From the NCBI GenBank assembly GCA_001600495.1, contig BCKE01000039.1, positions 1-21,807 on the forward strand: a DNA stretch of 21,807 bases, read 5' to 3'. This document shows positions 5,183 to 17,058 of the stretch, piece after piece. The stretch is from Pilasporangium apinafurcum (taxonomy: Eukaryota > Oomycota > Peronosporomycetes > Pythiales > Pythiaceae). The notes below the pieces were generated by a model. The model was not told the origin of the DNA. It did no database searches and saw only the letters and a program-made list of their open reading frames with translations. Made by a program: the position numbers and the translations under genes. Position 1 is the stretch's first letter, and every line of letters begins with the position of its first letter.

Positions 5183-8100
5183 ATGCAACGAAGGGTTCCC
5201 AAAGCACGAGCAGCAGCCACAACCACCATTAAGAGCAGTCAACGTGCAAATCCTCGTACAGAAGAGCGGGAACGTCAAATAGTGGTTCTACTTATCTCGC
5301 AAATTTATGCTCGTGCTGAAGCTGCACGTCGGACTCAAAAGAAGAAGAAGCGAGAGAATTCGCTCGATCACGAAGAAAATGAAGATGATGAAGAAGACGA
5401 TGCACCACTCTCGTTGATTGAGCTCATCCAGGCGTCTTACGGCGTCTTTGAGCAGTATGGTATTGGTCCACCAGAAGACGCAGTCTATCATCGATACTTG
5501 CTATCGCTTTCGATTGATCCTGAGCGTGATTGGCGCAAGAAAATCCGTCATTTCGACTTGAGGCGGCGGCCGATGATTGATCGCTTGCGATTTACGAGTG
5601 GACCGATGACTGAGACAAAGGCTTCGATTTCTCACGATTCACGTATAAATCCATCTTCGCGTTCTAGTGACACTTACCACCATGCAAAAGACGCAAAAAT
5701 GAGGCTGGTATCTGCACCGTCAAGGCAATCTGCTCTTGGTGCCAATGCCGTTCGCTGTCGGCCAAATCTGCTACAAAATCAATACGACCACTTTAGTGAT
5801 ATGCTTGTCTATCCGATGGAAGAAGAAAAACAGCAGGACGAAGCAAACAGTGGCGATGACGACGAAAATGAGATTACGGCGTCGGAAGTTGGAAGAGTGG
5901 CTGCATTTGTGGCAGCAAAGTCCGATATCGTTCGTGGAGCAACCAGTCCTGCATCCTCAATTACCAGGACGCCAACTCGAAGGAAGCAGCACAGTCGTCC
6001 ATCATCGCTGACGACTCCTGTTAAGCGAATGCTTCAAAAATATTCACCAGGACAGATTTCTCGCGGTGAGACAACTCAGGAGTTGACATTGATGAATGTG
6101 GATACAACGGAGCGCGACGACGATGAAGAGCGACGGACAGACAGAACAAAGGCAATGGTAGCAGTTGGAGTGGACGCAAGTGACAATGAAGCTGATGTAA
6201 CTCGGAGTGAACACGCCTTTTTTCATGGAGCAAAGACAAAAGTAGCAGCGTTCCAGCTCTTGGTATCGGCGTTTGAAGGGTGGAAAGCTCTTCACGAAAT
6301 AAAGAAACTCAGACAGAAGCGCAAACGTCATAAATTGACTACGAATAGAAGCACATTTCCTCCCATCTGTACACACACGCTTTTCCACTGGGTAGCCGTG
6401 ACTCTTCCTCAACAACACGAGTTCAGCACGGAGTGCCATGCCATGCCGACATTCGTACTGCGAAGAATTTCTACGTTACCGACAGCGAACCTCGCCACAC
6501 TGCGACAATTTACTCATCAATTTCTATTGTGGTGTATGCGTCGCATCTTTTGTGAATGGAAATGTGATACTGCAATATTAAAACGCTTTCGAATGAAAGT
6601 ACAAGCTAAACAGCGGCAACAAACATTGGAAATCGCGTTTAGGTGCCTGCAGCAGTGGCGATTCTTTACGGAATGGCATAAATGTTTACATGATCGACGC
6701 AGATGGATCACACAGCGAAGTAATAGAAAACTCATGCGTGACTATCTGTGGAAATGGCGACAGGCGTATACATCGCATAGGCAAATCCTCTGGGTAGCTC
6801 AAATGTATGCGAATAAGACCCTGAAAAGAATATTTTATGAATGGAAAATTGTTATACAAGTACAACAACGCAATGAGCATCAATACGTGCGATTTGCAAT
6901 GAAACGAGCGCTAAGAATATGGAGAAAGTATCTCATCAGCCGAGAAAATGGCTTGGTACTCCATAACCTGGCTAAGAAGCAGCATCGATCGATTCAACTT
7001 CGACGTTGTTGGCAGCACCTGAGGACATATACGGTTAAACGACGAGCCATGATGAGTCTTCTGGTTGGAATGCAACAGAAAACCGATCGACGCTTAAAAC
7101 AAATGGTGTTTACCAACTGGAAAGCGGTAAACGAAACCAGCCAAGCACTACAGGAGCGAAGCCAACGGTTAATACAACGTCGAGGAAAGCGCCAACTCTA
7201 TGAGTGTTGCACTCTCTGGTCAGATTGGACCGAGCGGAAGCGATCATGGACAGTAATTATGATGAACTTCACAATACGATCCAAGAGTGCACTGCTAAAA
7301 AAAATTTTTTGCCTGTGGAAGATGCATTTTCAAGACCGTCTCGTATTGAATGCTGAGAAGGCGGTGCTTCTAAAGAAGCTAGCGCAAAGGCGAATCTGGA
7401 AAACGTGGCGACGCCAAGTTCAAGTTTGTATCGTGATGCGTGTCATGTTGTCCCAGCATAATTGCCATCAACGTGCATGCACTTTTACAGCGTGGTGTAA
7501 GTTTGTGCAAACTCGGCAGATCTGGGCCAACTTGGTGGGAATTCACCATGGTCGTCGGGAACTGCGCTGGAAGCGAGCGTGCTGGCAAGCGTTGATAGAA
7601 AATGCGAATTTGCAATGGGTAAAACTAGACGCAGCCGAAAGATATCGGGAACAGAATCGTCGTCGATTGGTGCAACGCTACCTTGTCAAGTGGAAATGGT
7701 TGATAGGCCGAGCAAGAAACTACCAGCGCCTTGGTCAACAGGTGAAAACACTCGTCCGAAGGCAGCATTTGCTCCGAAGTTGCTGGGCGGTGTGGAGACG
7801 AGCCTTGTGGCTAAATCGTACAGCTCAATTAGCTGATCGACAACTGAATGCCTATTATCAGCGGCACATGTTTCGTTTGTGGAAGCACTTTTGGCAGGCC
7901 AAGCAACACCGTAGAACTCGACTGATGGATATTGTGATACAAATGGGTCAGAGCACACTCCGAAGCTGCCTCATGCAGTGGAATCGACAAATTTGTGCCA
8001 AGAAACAAGTTCGAAGTCGGTTTAAACGCCTCCATGATATGTCCAATCGCTATCGACGTCAACACGCATGGATGAGCTGGCGAAGGGCGTATGCGGATGC

Positions 8101-11100
8101 GCTGTATCGGCTTAAGCAGATGACAAGTGTGATGGACAAATGGCAGAACCAGCGAGTGCGGAACAGTTTCCAGCGTTGGAAAATGTGCTGGAGAGTTAGA
8201 AGGCAGCATCGCAAATTACTCCAAAGCATGCTCTCAGTATGCAAAGAACGCAGGCTGGAAGAATATTTCAATGCCTGGCGTCGCATGTGGCAACGCTCTA
8301 ATGATCTGAAGATTGGTACGCATGTAGCCAGCCAAAAGTTGCAACAGTGGAAACTGCAACGAGTTTTAAACCACTGGAAGATAGTACATCGCCAAACGCA
8401 AACGAGCTGTATGGTGATCGGCAAAGCAATTGCGTATTGGCGCGTCACATTCCTAGAAACCCAGTTTCGAAGGTGGCATGCAATTGCAGTCGCTAGAAAA
8501 CGCCGAAAACTGTTGACGCTCATGGCAAACGCGCATTATATACACTGCTTACGTAGGAGAACTATAAGCAATTGGAGTTGTTGGAGTCAACGGCAACTGG
8601 CTATGAATATTAAAGTGAAGCTTACTTTGAAGCGTATCCGAGCTATGCGAATGACCCGGACTCTACGGTGGTTGCAACAGTACTCTCAGAAAATGAAACG
8701 ATTACAATCCATTCATAAATTCGCTGTATTATTGCGAGGATGCGGGACTCTAACAACGTGCTTGTCTCATTGGAAGCAGTTTATCGTTGCCAAGCATAGC
8801 TATGAGAAAGAATTAACCAAGAATATTCACTGTATGTCCAGGTACAGAGTCGAGAGGGCAATTGAACGGTGGCGACAGCATGTTCGCACACGCAAATTGA
8901 TTAAGTCAACTTTATTTAGTGCAGCACAACGCTCAAAAAGCACACTCACCAAGCAGATCTTTGCAAACTGGAAAATGTATGCATCCCATCGACGCGTGTA
9001 CCATGCACTTAAGAAGAAAGCGATCGTGTTTCAGGTGTTTTGCCTCTTGCCACAATATTTTCGTGCATGGAAACGTGTTGTTTCCGCAAGAAAACTCCAG
9101 AGGGCCAAGTTATTACGTGCAAGAGCGATGTGGTGCCGCCAACATCAATGGAAGGTGTTTCAACGCTGGTTATTATTCACTAAGCGCACGCGGCAAATGA
9201 AATTCGCAATGTTGCGATGGCAAAAGCAGACGGTCTTGACGTACTTTGCGCAGTGGAAGCAGTACAAAATGAACCGCAGACGAAGAGAACGGTATAATGA
9301 ACTAGCACGAAGATGCCACCATCAACGAATTCTTTATCAAGTGATTCGTTCTTGGCGTCAAAACTCGAGGCACTGTCGTTTATTACGCTACTTTACCGGG
9401 TTATGGCGCGCGCAAACGACACGTGCCTGCTTTGATGCTTGGCAAAAATTCGTAGTTACTCACCAATTAGCGAGGAATTTACTAGTAAGATGGCAAAATT
9501 CGCTCTTACTTCGCGTATTTAACGCGTGGAAGGATCGGATTGGTCATGAACAGACTCAAATTCTTGCTATTCAGCAGCGATTTATCCGAATATGGCAAAG
9601 TGATTTCGTGGCGACGTGCTGGACACGATGGCGATTATACTGTTATCAACAAATAACCGTCAAGCATCGACTACAACGACGTCATGAGCGCGTAGCGCAC
9701 AAGATACTATCGAGTTGGCGTATTCACAGCATTGTGAGGAAGCACGAGCATGCGGTTCGACTGGCAGTAGAGAATCGAACAATTATGTGGCTGCAGCAGC
9801 GGTATTGGGGAAAATGGAGACGGAAGCTGTACGTAGCCACGCGAGTGAGGGTCATGCGAATAAACCTCATCTGGAAACGATCAATAAGCGATCAGCACCA
9901 TGTCTTTAGATGGTGGAAGGCATATACACTACGTGCGATATCGATTCGTAGTTTTATAAACACACGTAATTTAAAACTGATGCAGTGGGTGTTCATGCAT
10001 GGATGGCGTGGATATACCACGCAGAAGCACCGGGATAAACTTCTCATGCAGCAATTGATGCGCATCCACTCCAGTTTTGTCAGCAATTGGTTGACAATGC
10101 AAATCCGAGAACGTATGAGAGTTTTATCAATATGTGAAGACAAACGAAGAACTTATCAAAGAAAGCTCTTGGCCATGGTATGGAGAGTGTGGAGGTCATT
10201 CCACCAGCGAAAAATGGAGCAACACATGGTCGTCCGTCGATTACAGCACCAGTGGTGTAGTTCTAGTACCTCCATAAACACTCTCATTTTTCTCCAGCTC
10301 AGTGTAACGAGGTGGAAGAATGTTCACTTAGCCAAGTATTTTGATTGTTGGGCTGTGGCTACTCAATATATGTATCGAGCGCGCCATACTTCGGTTCAAG
10401 CATTGGAATTCTGGCAAATGAATGCGTTGAAGCGCAATTTCTACACTTGGAAGAGCTTTTACACCGAAAAGAAACAGCAGAAAGCACTCAATGCTCAGTA
10501 TAGAGACAAGAAGCTTAGGCGATTCTGGCGAAGATGGCGGATATACCTCGATTTCGCTGCCCGAAAGGAAATGATTAGCCTACAAGCAAGTCGATTTTAT
10601 TTTCACTCCAAATGTGCATCAGCTTTTACTTGGTGGCGGCGGGGCGCGACGCATCAACAACATTATCGTCGGCTGATCTTCAATCAGTACCAACAGACCT
10701 GTATAAGGCTGCTTGGCATCATTTTGAAGGCGTGGAGGCAGTTTACAGCGCACTCGCGTACCAAAGCCATGCAACACACGCTTGCACGAGTGGTGCATGA
10801 GGAGAAATTACTGAGAAATTGCATGGAATCGTGGAAAGAGAAGATCAAGCTAGTTCACCACCACCGAAAACTTCTGCAGGAGTGTACAGAGCGGCTCCAG
10901 ATCCTCACACTCTGCTCCTGTTTCCGTGCGTGGCGAGCGTGGAGTACGCAATACCGCAAACTCTCGAGTATTTTGGCTATTTTGTCATGCAAATGCGATC
11001 AGAAGACTGCTCTTTCGATATTCTGTGCGTGGAAGCACTTCGTTCAGATGAAATGCCGGCTTGAACGGGAGGCAGCGGCATTTGAGCATATCAAGGCTTT

Positions 11101-14100
11101 GCAAAAAGGAGTCAATGCACTCCGTCGGGTGGTTCAAACACGAAAAGCATACACCACCAATTTGGGAAAAGCGATGAAATTTATCCTGTTGATGCAAAAC
11201 CAGCGACTCGCTTGGATGTTTCTGCGATGGCAGCAATTTACAAACTGGTCGAGGAAAAAGCGCGAAGTTACTCTGTATTATCTGCAAAACAAACTGCTAC
11301 CAACGTACTGGCGGCGTTGGGTGACTGTTGTTCGGGCTAAACGACATGTCAGCAAACGACTCAAGCATGCAGCAATTATGTGGACGAATGCTATCCTGCG
11401 AAAAGCCTGGAATGCATTGTATGTGCACTACGAAGTGTCTAAACGAAAACAGCGCTTGTTGAGTGAAGCTGAATTGCACTATTTGGCTTTTGCGCTGCGC
11501 TCTGCAATCAGAAAATGGCTAGGAACGACAAAATCATCACAAAAACTTAAGCGGATTGGTCGAAAGATGCTGACTCGATGGCGTTTGCAGACCACATATC
11601 GCTGTTTCGTAACCTGGCACGAAGACGCCGTTCGTAAAAAGAGAATACGCACATGTGTTGCGTTCGTTCTAGCAAATGCAGGCCAGCAGAGGATGGTTCG
11701 CGCGTGGTTTACCTGGCGAAAGATGTTTTTAATCTATAGATCAGGTAGGCGCAAGTGCTTAGAACGCATGTGGATTGCGTGGAAAGACTTCCACACAAGA
11801 AATTCTGCGTTAGGTAATCTACAAGCTGCGATTGAAACAACGTTTTTGAAAAGCACACAAAAACAGCTTTTCCAGCGCTGGAAAGATTTTGTGGTGCAAT
11901 GCAAGATCCGCATAGCTATGATGCTGATGTCGTCGAGTTTTGCCCACACGCAACTCGTCAAGCGAAGTTTTGATAACTGGCGGAAATTTACGACAAAAAC
12001 TGTCATTGCCAAACACAGGATGCGAAATGTGATCGCTCATATGCAATTACGTTGGCAATTTAAGATGTTTCGATGTTTACACGCACACACTATCGCACAA
12101 AAACGCAAACGATCCAGTATGGCGCGCGTCACAACCTATTACAGCGATAAACTTCGCGCCAAATTCATTTCTAAGTGGCGAGAACATGTGCAAGTAATGC
12201 AATCGCAACGCCAGAAATTGGCACATTATCTAAACTTGTTACAGCATTCTCTCCAGCGAAAGAGCTTCCATGGATGGCAGGCGTTCACAACACATCGACG
12301 TATACTGAAGACCAAACTAGTAGCAGTGTTTACTCAGCGCGCAAAACTCTGCTCAGAATTAGTGATGAGTGCATGGAAGGTATTCACAGCGCAATCTCAA
12401 AATAAACGCAAAGCAAGTGTGCTTTATGGAGTGCATCTCTCTCGTCGTTGTGTGGGTCAATGGCGAAAGTATGTGGTGCTCCATAAAGTTGAGAAATTGA
12501 TGGGAATGAGTCACCAGCGCCATCAGGAAAAATATTTTCTAGCCTGGCGTAAACATATCGCGATGAGACATAGCATTCATGCTTTTAAAGCTAAAAGAGA
12601 GCGACAATATACATTTACACAGCTCCTTTACTGCTTTCACGGATGGAAGAACTGGACTCAGCTGCATGTGCGCTGCCGGCAGATTCTCGGCAGTGCTGCC
12701 ATGGGGAGCCATCTCCGTTTCCGGTTCTTACTCTGGAAGCAGTTTGCCACACAACGCCAGCGACTGAAGAAATTGGCGCATGCAGTGTTTTCTCCTATTA
12801 ACATCAGCCAGCAGTGCATAATGACTATGGACAGCGGCAGGAATCAAAACGAAGCAATAATTACAACTGGTGATTCATCAAACAGTGACTTACGCGACGA
12901 TAGCAACGAAGAAGCTCGAATAGCATTTACTGCACACGAGCTGGCCAAGAAAGCACGATTTATGCAACGATTTGTTATCGATTGGGACGATTTGGGAGAG
13001 GTATGGCATCGATGGCGGCAAATCTTCCACGCCACGCTCTTCTATCGCATGCGGAAGCTTTATATTTGTTTCACAAAATGGCAGAAATGGAGTTTGAAGC
13101 AGCGGCAAATACGCTGGATCGTTGAGAAAATGAAAGCACATCGTCAAATCACATCTGTTCACTGTGTGTTTAAAGCCTGGAAGGAACTTGTGCGGTGTGT
13201 TAAGCAACTGCAGCGTCAACGGCTTCGTGAACGAGAACTGTGGACAATCGTTAACACGGAAATGCTTCGTAAGGAACGAAAATGCCTTAAGCATCACTGG
13301 CAATTCTGGAAAAATTATGTTGAGGAAAAACGCCATTTGGAGGCAAGCTTAATGCTCTACAGGAATGCTCGCTTGGTGACTAAGTACTGGTTATTCTGGC
13401 AGCATGATTTCATGCGCATCATCCGTGAAGAACAGAGAGCTACTGCGCTATTACATAGCAAGATGACACGATTTAGAATGCATAGGGTAGTCAAGCGACT
13501 GAAAGCCAACCAGCAGTGGCACAAACGTGTCCGATTGGTACTCGAGTACTTTAAGAACAAACAGTTTGATTCTATGCTTCCAGTTATCCTGAATAAATGG
13601 AAACTCATGGTCCGACGTAGGCAGCAGATAGAGAGAAATGGAGCCAAACGGTTGAAGCAACAATTGCTGTTGGTATGGTTTGCATGGAAAAAGTGGGTTA
13701 GACGACAAAGAGGTTTAAGGCGACAAACACTGATAATCATAACCACACGGGAAGAATTGCAACGAGAAGCGAGTTGGCGACGATGGTGCACGTATGTAAA
13801 GCATCGTCATGCACAAGACGAGCTGATGCATCAAGCAACGCTACATTTTGTACGCAGTTGTGTGCGTAAGCGGTGGCTGCGACGAATTCGACATCGTCAG
13901 GCACTACTCTTTAGATCGGAATCCGTGATAATCCAGCTACAAACCAAGCAACTGCAACGTTCCATCCGTAAATGGAAGACATTTAGTCATGACCACCGTT
14001 TGAAACGCGCTTATCGACGCTGTGTGCTACGTAAGCATTTATCAACGTGGTATTGGAACGTCAAATACGCTATTGCTCATCGATTTGAGGAATTTTTGCT

Positions 14101-15180
14101 GCGTGCTCGCGTGAAAAAGATGCTGCAAAGCTGGCGATCGTTCACAAAGAAGCATTTCTACTGGCGGAAACTTTGTATCTCGATGCAGAACAAGCAAGAC
14201 ATTCGTCGTATTCGTCGTGCATGGCACTGTTGGCGAGTTTTTCAGCACAAATATTACCAGCGTAGATTAGCTTTACGCCATTTCAAGGATTCGCTTACTC
14301 ATAGAGTCTGGATGAAGTGGTGCAGCGCCATTGAATCGCTTCAGTTGGTACGAGAAGAGCATTTTCATCGCGCCGAATGCCACTACAATCAGCATTTGCG
14401 CCGTAACACGTGGCGAATATGGCAGATCCGTATCGAATACCAACAGAAGAAGCGCTGTGTGGTGCTTTCATGTGTAGTCAAGATGTTGTCGCAGTTCCAA
14501 TTACGAGTTTTGCAGGTAATCTGGCGGAACTGGATGAGCTTTGTCAATCTTCAGAAAAAAGCAAAAGTTTTAACTTTTAAACACGAACGAAGTATGCGGA
14601 AGACCATCATAATGCTGTGGCGAAGCTGGACGATGACCAAGCAAAGAAGGAAGCAGCAGGCGCTAGATGCAGAAAACTATTTCACCAAACGCCTGCTAAG
14701 CGTCATGTTCTTCTACTGGCAAAACTGTGTATTGGCCTGGAAGGATGTAACCTCAGCAAATAAAGTACACCAGGAGAACGATATGCACAGAACTACCCAG
14801 GCATTATCGATTTCGGTCAGTGAAAAGAGCGATGATGATGAACACGAAGATAAGCGGATGGCAATTCGTCCCATGAGTCCAGTGATGAAGCGACTTCAGC
14901 AAAAAAAGAGGAATGTTCCCAACGCACTTGAAGGCGGTGATGTATCATCCAATTACGAACAGCAAAACAATCAGGCTCGCGTGGTAAGTGTAATAATCAC
15001 CATCACAGTTGATCTCTTACTACAATTGCATCATGTGACGTGTGTTGTATGGTTTTTGTATGGTGAAAAATGATGCAGCTACCACTAGAAGACGCAGCGG
15101 TGCTATCCGTGAGCGTGAAAAAGCGGCTCATGGTGCTCGGCAAGTGGAAACCCAATCAAAAATCGCTCCATTCCAGCTAA
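5183..15180 (+). CDS. Giant Sfi1-like centrin-binding repeat protein
   Basis: The product is about 3,300 residues. Sfi1 proteins form long single helices that bind one centrin per repeat and build the half-bridge or fibres of spindle poles and basal bodies. From residue about 360 to 3190 the chain is an array of tryptophan-centred repeats (for example FYEWKIV, IWRKYL, FTNWKAV, LWKMHF, FTAWCKF) averaging about 31 residues, roughly 90 in all. Yeast and human Sfi1 have about 20-23. The N-terminal 350 residues are not repeated and carry acidic and basic tracts. A Ser/Asp-rich linker interrupts the array at 12790-12950. The first in-frame ATG is 5183 with A at -3; the frame opens at 5135, and the earlier GTG (5141) is not a plausible eukaryotic start. 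Exon 1 is 5183-14983. A GTAAGT...CAG intron (14984-15078) leads in phase 0 to a 33-codon exon ending with TAA at 15178-15180. The last exon is uncertain. Confidence 0.85.
14984..15078 (+). other. Terminal intron of the Sfi1-like gene (95 bp)
   Basis: It begins GTAAGT and ends ATGCAG, with a plausible branch region (CTCTTACTAC) at about 15013-15022. Read through, this stretch would encode a hydrophobic tail (about 30 residues) unlike the rest of the protein, which supports its being an intron. Confidence 0.6.
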
Positions 15181-15351
15181 GTAGGTTATATTAAGCGGAT
15201 ACTTTGGCGCGAAAATGATGCAATGATAAAGGATGAAATTATTAAACAGGCGAGAGAAACGCAAAGACTTCTCCGTACAATCGAGGTAGATGAAAGTCTC
15301 TCTTCCCTAGTCACTTTCTTTTTCAAATGCTCATATATACCGCACTGTTAG
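15181..15351 (+). other. Coding-like stretch after the predicted stop
   Basis: In the same frame as the predicted last exon, 15181-15351 reads KRILWRENDAMIKDEIIKQ followed by ARETQRLLRTIEVDES, a helical charged sequence typical of the upstream protein, then decays toward a TAG at 15349-15351. It is separated from the last exon only by the TAA at 15178-15180. It may be a further exon reached by another splice, or may show a one-base frameshift near 15190. Its end abuts the stop codon of the convergent gene. Confidence 0.4.
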
Positions 15352-15764
15352 TGACGTAATTTACGGTTTTCAGTCTCGCGTTGTTCACGGAGACACATTC
15401 CGTCTTCACCGCACGTGCCTGCTTCCTTACTACAGGGCTTGAACGTGAACGTGTCGAAGCTATAACATTCGCCTTCATTTGGTGCGCGGCATACTTGGTT
15501 CTCCACCAGCGCTTTCTCGCAGTACATTCCAACATCACATTGCTTGTAGCAGATTGGTAGATCATCTTTTTTCAATAAAGATGCGATTCCATTGTACTTG
15601 TGACGATGATGTTTGTGATGAACGGCTTGCGAGCCGCTATTGTCTTCTTCGGCTACTTTGTGGACGGTGATGTGCACACGTGCACCTGCCTCCACTGCGT
15701 AAATTGGAGCAACAACACCCGCGAAGAACGTGAGAGCGACAGCGAGGACGGTAGTGAGTTTCAT
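15348..15764 (-). CDS. Small secreted cysteine-rich protein (138 aa)
   Basis: I chose the ATG at 15764 because it opens a classic signal peptide: MKLTTVLAVALTFFAGVVAP followed by IYA, with cleavage expected near residue 23. An upstream in-frame ATG (15908) would add 48 basic, Pro/Ser-rich residues and bury the signal. The -3 base is A. The mature part has a His-rich stretch (HHKHHRHK, residues 49-56) and eight cysteines (72, 76, 82, 92, 100, 111, 118, 124), spaced C-x3-C-x5-C-x9-C-x7-C-x10-C-x6-C-x5-C, so up to four disulfides. There is no RxLR, LxLFLAK or membrane segment. It is probably exported to the cell surface or apoplast. Small Cys-rich secreted proteins are common in oomycetes, as wall components or effectors, but I cannot assign this one. 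It lies tail to tail with the Sfi1-like gene. Confidence 0.75.
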   Translation of the reverse strand: MKLTTVLAVALTFFAGVVAPIYAVEAGARVHITVHKVAEEDNSGSQAVHHKHHRHKYNGIASLLKKDDLPICYKQCDVGMYCEKALVENQVCRAPNEGECYSFDTFTFKPCSKEAGTCGEDGMCLREQRETENRKLRH

Positions 15765-15840
15765 GCTTGACTTGCTTGTTTTGATGCAAGGAAAGTATTT
15801 CCGACCTCTTGGCGTTGGTGATGATGTTCGAGAAGATGGA

Positions 15841-15847
15841 GGAATGG
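15841..15847 (-). promoter_or_regulatory. Oomycete-type initiator (YCAYTYY) of the secreted protein gene
   Basis: On the - strand CCATTCC matches the oomycete initiator consensus YCAYTYY. It is placed 77 bases before the ATG, which is a normal distance. The following bases (TCCATCTTCTC) only loosely resemble the flanking promoter element. The motif is short, so chance occurrence is possible. Confidence 0.35.
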
Positions 15848-16982
15848 GCTTCTTGGTATGTTCAGATAGCACTTTGACGACTTTTTTCGTTCTCAGTATT
15901 TTCGACAAGAAACAAATTTTGACACATTTTCGACAGTGCAGTGTAAATTACCTGAAATTTGTGTTGGATCGCTATTTTTTTGTCAAAAAATGATGATGCA
16001 TTGTATCCTATTAATAATGTGAATGAAAGTGGCCTCAATGTTGAACATATCAATGGCTTGATCCCATCTTCGCATGCGAAGGAGCCATACACCTACAGCC
16101 ATCAGCCAGTACGTTAACATACTGCGAGGAATACGAGCGACTATTTCTCGTTTTCTCGATGTCGATGTTTCACTTTGTAAAATAATATTAGAAAGCGACA
16201 CGCGATGGTGATGCTATTTATGGATATCATGTGGGTACATTTTCGTCAACTTCAACGTTCTCTACATTATTTAAGATGATTATTACAATTTGTGAATAAA
16301 AAACCACCAGTCTCTCAACAAATTATTGTGTGCTACATTAGTCTTTATCCCCCACTTGTACAACATTGAAATCGTTATTAGTTAGTTGTGGGAACAAATT
16401 TGTGGGTGCCTTCTATTGGATAAAATAAAGTAGATTTCAGGTTTGTTAGCGCTGTTTTTGCCATCAAAACACGACAAATACTGATGGGACAACTCAAGAT
16501 TGAGGATCACGTATGCGGAAAAACACAGAAATTCAAAGCCAGGTGAGGAACTATTATAAGTGTGTACAAGATGTAAAAGGGTAACCCTTTTATTGGCATA
16601 CACTGTTGTGCAGTGAAGAAAGGAAAGAGAAAAACCGAAAGAGATTTACTCTTTTGAAGGAAAATTAGCAACTGAGTTATTGTTTTAACTCGTAATCTCA
16701 GAGTCAACCAGACCAAAAAAAGTCGATTTGTGGAGGTCAACCAATATTCATAAAATCCGGAACTAATCTAATCTTCAAATAAATCTCACCTCCAAAATCT
16801 TCATGTTACTGTGATAAGAATTATATTCTGTTTACTTCCAAACTAAACGTCTATGAAGAGAATTGGCGGGCTGAATTTGAGCACTAATGCTGGTTGAGCA
16901 TACCATTTGCACTCAGAACGGGTGACAGTGGATGAAAGACGTACTCTATGGAGATGGACTTGCAAAAAACCATCGCTACGTT
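15848..16982. other. AT-rich intergenic region, no supported gene
   Basis: Only short open frames occur, and none has a recognisable motif or a convincing ATG. A - strand frame at 15983-16201 (start GTG) contains a Trp-rich stretch but conflicts with an equally plausible overlapping frame, so neither is called. Confidence 0.4.
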
Positions 16983-17001
16983 GTGTAACCCACGTGTAAC
17001 C
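16983..17001. repeat. Direct repeat of GTGTAACC, possible left end of an element
   Basis: GTGTAACC occurs at 16983-16990 and 16994-17001. The 9-mer GTGTAACCC at 16983-16991 is matched in inverted orientation at 21344-21352, so the pair brackets the transposase-like gene. Confidence 0.3.
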
Positions 17002-17058
17002 AGTTGGGAAGTCTTTCCAGGGGTGTATCCAGCGAACTACACATTCTGGTCGTTCTGG

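Noticed and set aside
15203-15214. Perfect E2F-type site TTTGGCGCGAAA
   Set aside because: It lies inside a coding-like stretch between convergent gene ends, with no promoter nearby, so it is probably chance.
15323-15565. Cys/Arg-rich 80-codon frame on the - strand
   Set aside because: It overlaps the secreted protein gene in another frame and has no signal peptide or motif.
15765-15908. Upstream 48-codon extension of the secreted protein
   Set aside because: It would bury the signal peptide, and the added residues are Pro/Ser/Lys-rich and unlike a mature domain. An initiator motif lies inside it.
15862-16201. Overlapping - strand frames, one with a Trp-rich stretch
   Set aside because: Two different frames look equally plausible, neither has an ATG with context or a motif, and the DNA is AT-rich intergenic.
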